Shown here piece after piece: positions 57,541-60,935 of a DNA stretch of 60,935 nucleotides. This DNA is from Nemertoderma westbladi. Its lineage: Eukaryota > Xenacoelomorpha > Nemertodermatida > Nemertodermatidae. The notes under the pieces are model-generated. The model saw only the letters and a program-made list of their open reading frames with translations, was not told the DNA's origin and ran no database searches. Location: contig JAUCBJ010005236.1 of NCBI GenBank assembly GCA_032718475.1, positions 1-60,935 on the forward strand. Reading direction: 5' to 3'. Position 1 is the first letter of the stretch; each line of letters starts with the position of its first letter. The translations under genes and the position numbers were made by a program.

Positions 57541-58100
57541 AATAGCTGCTACCCGAAGGTAGGGGTGGGCGCTACTCCTATCTGCTACCCGAAGGTAGGG
57601 GTGGGCGCTACTCCTATCGGCTACCTGAAGGTAGGGGTGGGCGCTACTCCTATCTGCTACCCGAAGCCGAAGGTCGGGGTGGGTGGTACTCCTATCGGCT
57701 ACCTGAAGGTAGGGGTGGGCGCTACTCCTATCTGCTACCCGAAGGTAGGGGTGGGCGCTACACCTATCTGCTACCCGAAGGTAGGGGTGGGCGCTACTTC
57801 TATCTGCTACCTGAAGGTAGGGGTGGGCGCTACTCCTATCGGCTACCTGAAGGTAGGGGTGGGCGCTACTCCTATCTGCTACCCGAAGGTAGGGGTGGGC
57901 GCTACTCCTATCTGCTACCCGAAGCCGAAGGTCGGGGTGGGTGGTACTCCTATCTGGCTACACGGAGGTAGGGGTGGGCGCTACTCCTAGCTGCTACCCG
58001 AAGGTAGGGGTGGGCGCTACACCTATCTGCTACCCGAAGGTAGGGGTGGGCGCTACTCCTATATGTTACCCGAAGGAAGGGGTGTGCGCTACTCCTAACC
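57541..58100. repeat. 36-bp minisatellite with donor-like core
   Basis: About 15 copies of a 36-bp unit containing CCCGAAGGTAGGGGTGGGCG. Variants are ACCCGAAG/ACCTGAAG and a 6-bp insertion GCCGAA. The insertion-bearing unit recurs 258 bp apart (57663/57921), that is 7 units plus 6 bp, which points to block duplication. Each unit has AAG|GTAGGG, a splice-donor-like string on the plus strand. Open frames through it are by-products. Confidence 0.95.
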
Positions 58101-58252
58101 CAAGGTTTGCTCCCACAGTCCCAGTAATTCAACTGGTACTCAAATCATTCAAGGTCAACAAGTTCTACAGATAGTTAATGTACAAACATAATGATTATGT
58201 ATAGAGCAATCTGTTTACTTTTTAATATAATACAATCAACTGAAGTTTACAC

Positions 58253-58552
58253 GTTCGTGGGGCGTCGCGCAGCACGCGAACTTGAGCCAGTTCGAAACAA
58301 GTTTGATTTGATCTGGAGTCAAAAGTTCGAGAGGTATTTGCCCGTAACTTTCGAAAATATTGGAACTTTTTCTCTAGTAAGAGTAAGAGTATAAATTTGG
58401 TTGAAAATGATTAAAACCTTCACATGTTATTTACGAATGAATTTTTCATTACAGACAGACGGACAGACAGACAGACGGACATTACATTTTGTCCTATTTA
58501 CTAATTATAATTGTGCGCTAAGGTTCGCCCTGACTGCGTGGCTCGCCCCACA
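58253..58552. mobile_element. Dispersed GGGGCGAGC element, copy 3
   Basis: Left end CGTTCGTGGGGCGTCGCGC, right end GCGTGGCTCGCCCCACA. A GACAGACGGACAGA simple repeat lies inside. Ends match the copies at 29253 and 54506. Confidence 0.55.
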
Positions 58553-59157
58553 AGATAATAAAATGGAAAGTATTCCGACATATGGGTGGGTTTAGCAGTG
58601 ATCTCTTTAAAATCGCATTTACATTTTGATTTAGTTCTAACAATGTGCGGTATCACACGCCGAAAAAACAAGTTTGAAATTTCTAGCACATTTTATATGT
58701 ATTCCATCGAAATGCAAGCATCAAAAAACCGGTGTAACTCAAAAATAGAGATGTTTACAAATCTTATTCATTAAAAGTAATTTTCAAAAACGTCTCAAAA
58801 ATAGTGCCAAAAGTAGGGTTAAAAGATGTTGCTATAACTCGAAAAGTTCTCAATATTTTTGAAAACCGTTTTCACTATTACGAAGACAATAGATTTTTAG
58901 GAAAAGTCATAAAATTTCAGATTCCCAACTCAGAGATATAACAAAAAAAACACAGGGTGGTGGGTGGGTCATTTTAACCCCCCGGGTTTAATAGGGATAA
59001 AGAAAGTACTAATTAATAGTCTACTAGATGAGCTAGGTTCAGGTTACTATACTTATGATACAGTGGATAACCTGCTGAAAAACTAACGAATTGTATTCCC
59101 AAAGTCTTTGAAAATTTTTTAAAATTTAAAGAAGGGAAATTAGGGTGTCCAAGGATA
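58553..59157. other. No feature seen
   Basis: AT-rich sequence. A short CCCCGGGTTT patch lies near 58980. Confidence 0.4.
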
Positions 59158-59520
59158 ATGGCAGTTGGTAACCCAAGGTATGCAACTCAACAAATGGAAA
59201 ATGACAATCTAAATCAAACTATAAAATCTGATTCAAAGAATTTCTGGACTTTCTTTATAATAAGTTTCTGGAAAATCTCGAGCAGCGCCACAGGCTACAT
59301 TAACTGCGAGAGATTTCAAAACACACTTTTTGGATCTTTGTTCTGTGATTTAGGAATTTCCAGATGTAGGGATACTGTTGATCGTCTGGGTGATATAAAT
59401 GGTGAAGAAAGCAAAAGTCTAATGGGAAATGAGTTATACCAGCCAATCCCTGAGGAGGTGGTTAACTTTGTAATTGATTGTCTTAAAAGTGACAAGGCAA
59501 CAAGGCTGATCTTCAGTTAA
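59158..59520 (+). pseudogene. Probable LINE fragment upstream of the reverse transcriptase
   Basis: The 120-codon frame has the layout of the linker just before LINE reverse-transcriptase motif 1: an aromatic-rich NFWTFFIISFWK, then a spacer, then IPEEVVNFVIDCLKSDKATR. In intact elements the last part is usually followed by G.DG...E. Here the frame stops soon after, so it is decayed. No catalytic motif is present. Confidence 0.4.
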
Positions 59521-60583
59521 ATGAATTCTTCATTGAGGGAAGATCGTTGTTCACTTACACTTATGCCCAATGCTGTGGTCATTTTAGTGATTATTTAGTA
59601 GTTACTTTCCCAAACAATGGTTAGTGGTCATTGTCCCGGTTTAACTGGCCCTTCTTAGGGCTGCGGTAGGATTTGTAAGGATTGTAACACTACCGGTGAT
59701 GTTGAGAAAAAAACTATATATGTACTCTGAGAAATATATGTATAAGATGCAACTAAAAGCGTAATAGTGTGTTTATTGAGTGCACTTGAATAACGAGTTT
59801 GAAAGCTACCGAGCTTCCAGCACGGATAATTTCTAATCAGTTTACTAATAAATATTATAGTACTAATAAAACTTAGGCTGCATTTGGCATCATAGCCTAC
59901 TGTAGGAATGGACTTCCGTGAATATTGATTGCCTGAGATGGAATAGCAAATTAACAATACAGCAAGGCGGTGAATAACAGCGAGGACAAGGGATGCAATT
60001 TCCGAGATCGCCACATGAAATACATACGGAGCTAATCAGCACATGATATTTTTAAAAGGAAGTAAGGAATCAATGGATGAGTATTATTTTTTCTGTACAA
60101 ATAATGTATTTCGATCGCTTCTGCTATGATCCCTTTATCTGTTATGAGGCAGCAAGTGATGAAGCAGATGACAGAGCAACAAATATAATTCTCTTCGCAG
60201 TCTGTGTTAGATTTGGGGCCCATTGGTTATGCGCAGCTCATCTGCTGGGCCCTGCGCTGCCCTGCGGCACGGCAACCAGGTGCAGTTTGCAGTAGAGTGC
60301 ACTGAAATGGAAGGCTAATAGCCCTCTACTATTGACCATCCTTTGGTTGATATTCAACTGCGTGGTTTGGCCATATTATATACCTGCAGGCGAGTATATG
60401 GGTCCTTAACCCAGTACCAAGGGGGTCCAATAGATACACGACCACATTATGCCGTTAGTAAGAGGGTCTATGCAGCCATAGGTGGCACTTCCTTTATGCT
60501 GCAGGTGACGTATTTTTTGGATCAATTCTGACCTTTCATGCCAAGAGCAAGGAGCCTTTGGGTTGTATCCCAGTAATTCTATA
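59521..60583. other. No confident feature
   Basis: AT-rich. A GC-rich patch at 60216-60290 (GGGCCC, GCTGCCCTGCGGC) is not recognisable as a gene. Confidence 0.4.
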
Positions 60584-60606
60584 GGGGGGGGGGGGGGGGG
60601 GGGGGG
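60584..60606. repeat. Poly-G tract (23 G)
   Basis: Uninterrupted run of 23 G, one of five long G runs in the window, all on the plus strand. Confidence 0.95.
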
Positions 60607-60702
60607 CTTTCGATCCAATCAAAATTCATCCCTCTCCAGTTTCCAGGGGAAAATTCAGGCAAATAACAGCTGATTACTCCTAAAAATAAAACTGCAGCCT
60701 CT

Positions 60703-60765
60703 TATATTGACTTTAGTTTATTATTTTGGTTAGAATAACGTGACACTGCAACCTGCTCCTTTTCC
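60703..60765 (-). repeat. Dispersed repeat, GGAGCAGGTT family, reverse copy
   Basis: Complement reads GGAGCAGGTTGCAGTG, then TTATTCTAACCAAAATAATA, in the same order as the copies at 2128 and 51487. Confidence 0.5.
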
Positions 60766-60935
60766 TTTCGTGATATTTTATCATTGAGAAGAAGATATAT
60801 TGATCCGCGGAGATGGAATTTGGATCACGTGTTCCCAAACGTTTAAATTTCAGTTTTATTTTTCCATAAGGTTTGGAGACCGTTATGCCGTTCAGTTTAT
60901 ATTGTATATAATTATATGGTTATAATGTGTGTCTC

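Overview
The window is nuclear DNA of an animal, most likely a marine invertebrate. The evidence is spliced coding exons with canonical GT/AG borders, tRNA-derived SINEs, non-LTR and Penelope-like retroelement remains, foldback transposons and very large satellites. The palindrome TAGGCCTA and the word ACCGGT recur in unrelated places. I cannot name the species. There are no bacterial operons, CRISPR arrays or viral genes.

The main result is one host gene on the minus strand, hidden because its exons are short and separated by repeats. Six exons are joined by open reading frame and matching splice phase: 16135-16048, 14877-14761, 13055-12894, 10416-10362, 3727-3601 and 288-172. They encode the N-terminal region and most of a first C2 domain of a Munc13-4/BAIAP3 (UNC13D/BAIAP3) family protein. 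That family primes exocytosis of dense-core vesicles and lysosome-related organelles. Two candidate upstream exons (21829-21507 and 49132-49050) have compatible phase and would extend the gene over most of the window. The gene leaves the window at its left edge.

The most unusual feature is where the tandem repeats sit. In three introns of this gene a tandem array starts at, or within a few bases of, the 5' splice site, and the beginning of the intron looks like a degenerate copy of the repeat unit. These are the 32/37-bp array next to 3601, the 6-kb 19-bp satellite next to 10362, and the 19-bp CACGTG array next to 21507. The 13.3-kb 43-bp satellite (29826-43166) also begins 9 bp inside a donor-like GTGAGA at 43174, where a short ATG-started exon can be proposed. 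I call these splice-donor-anchored satellites.

Layout: 1-3.7 kb, two C2A exons and the 32/37-bp array; 3.8-4.2 kb, short tandem repeat and a SINE; 4.3-10.3 kb, 19-bp satellite; 10.4-13.1 kb, two exons around a Penelope-like GIY-YIG element split by a LINE; 13.2-14.1 kb, inverted-repeat element with an 81-bp array; 14.8-16.1 kb, two exons; 16.4-20.2 kb, small elements including a hammerhead-ribozyme-like RNA, SINEs and LINE tails; 21.1-21.8 kb, CACGTG array and candidate exon; 23.3-24.9 kb, foldback element; 25-29.5 kb, hairpins, a SINE and dispersed repeats; 29.8-43.2 kb, 43-bp satellite; 43.2-49 kb, inverted-repeat elements and a LINE fragment; 49.1 kb, candidate exon; 50-61 kb, another foldback element, minisatellites, poly-G tracts, retroelement fragments and one unidentified coding-like stretch. 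Three foldback elements (23.3, 46.8 and 50.1 kb) have arms made of short tandem repeats and are each flanked by a 9-bp direct repeat, as expected of Mutator/FB-type transposition.
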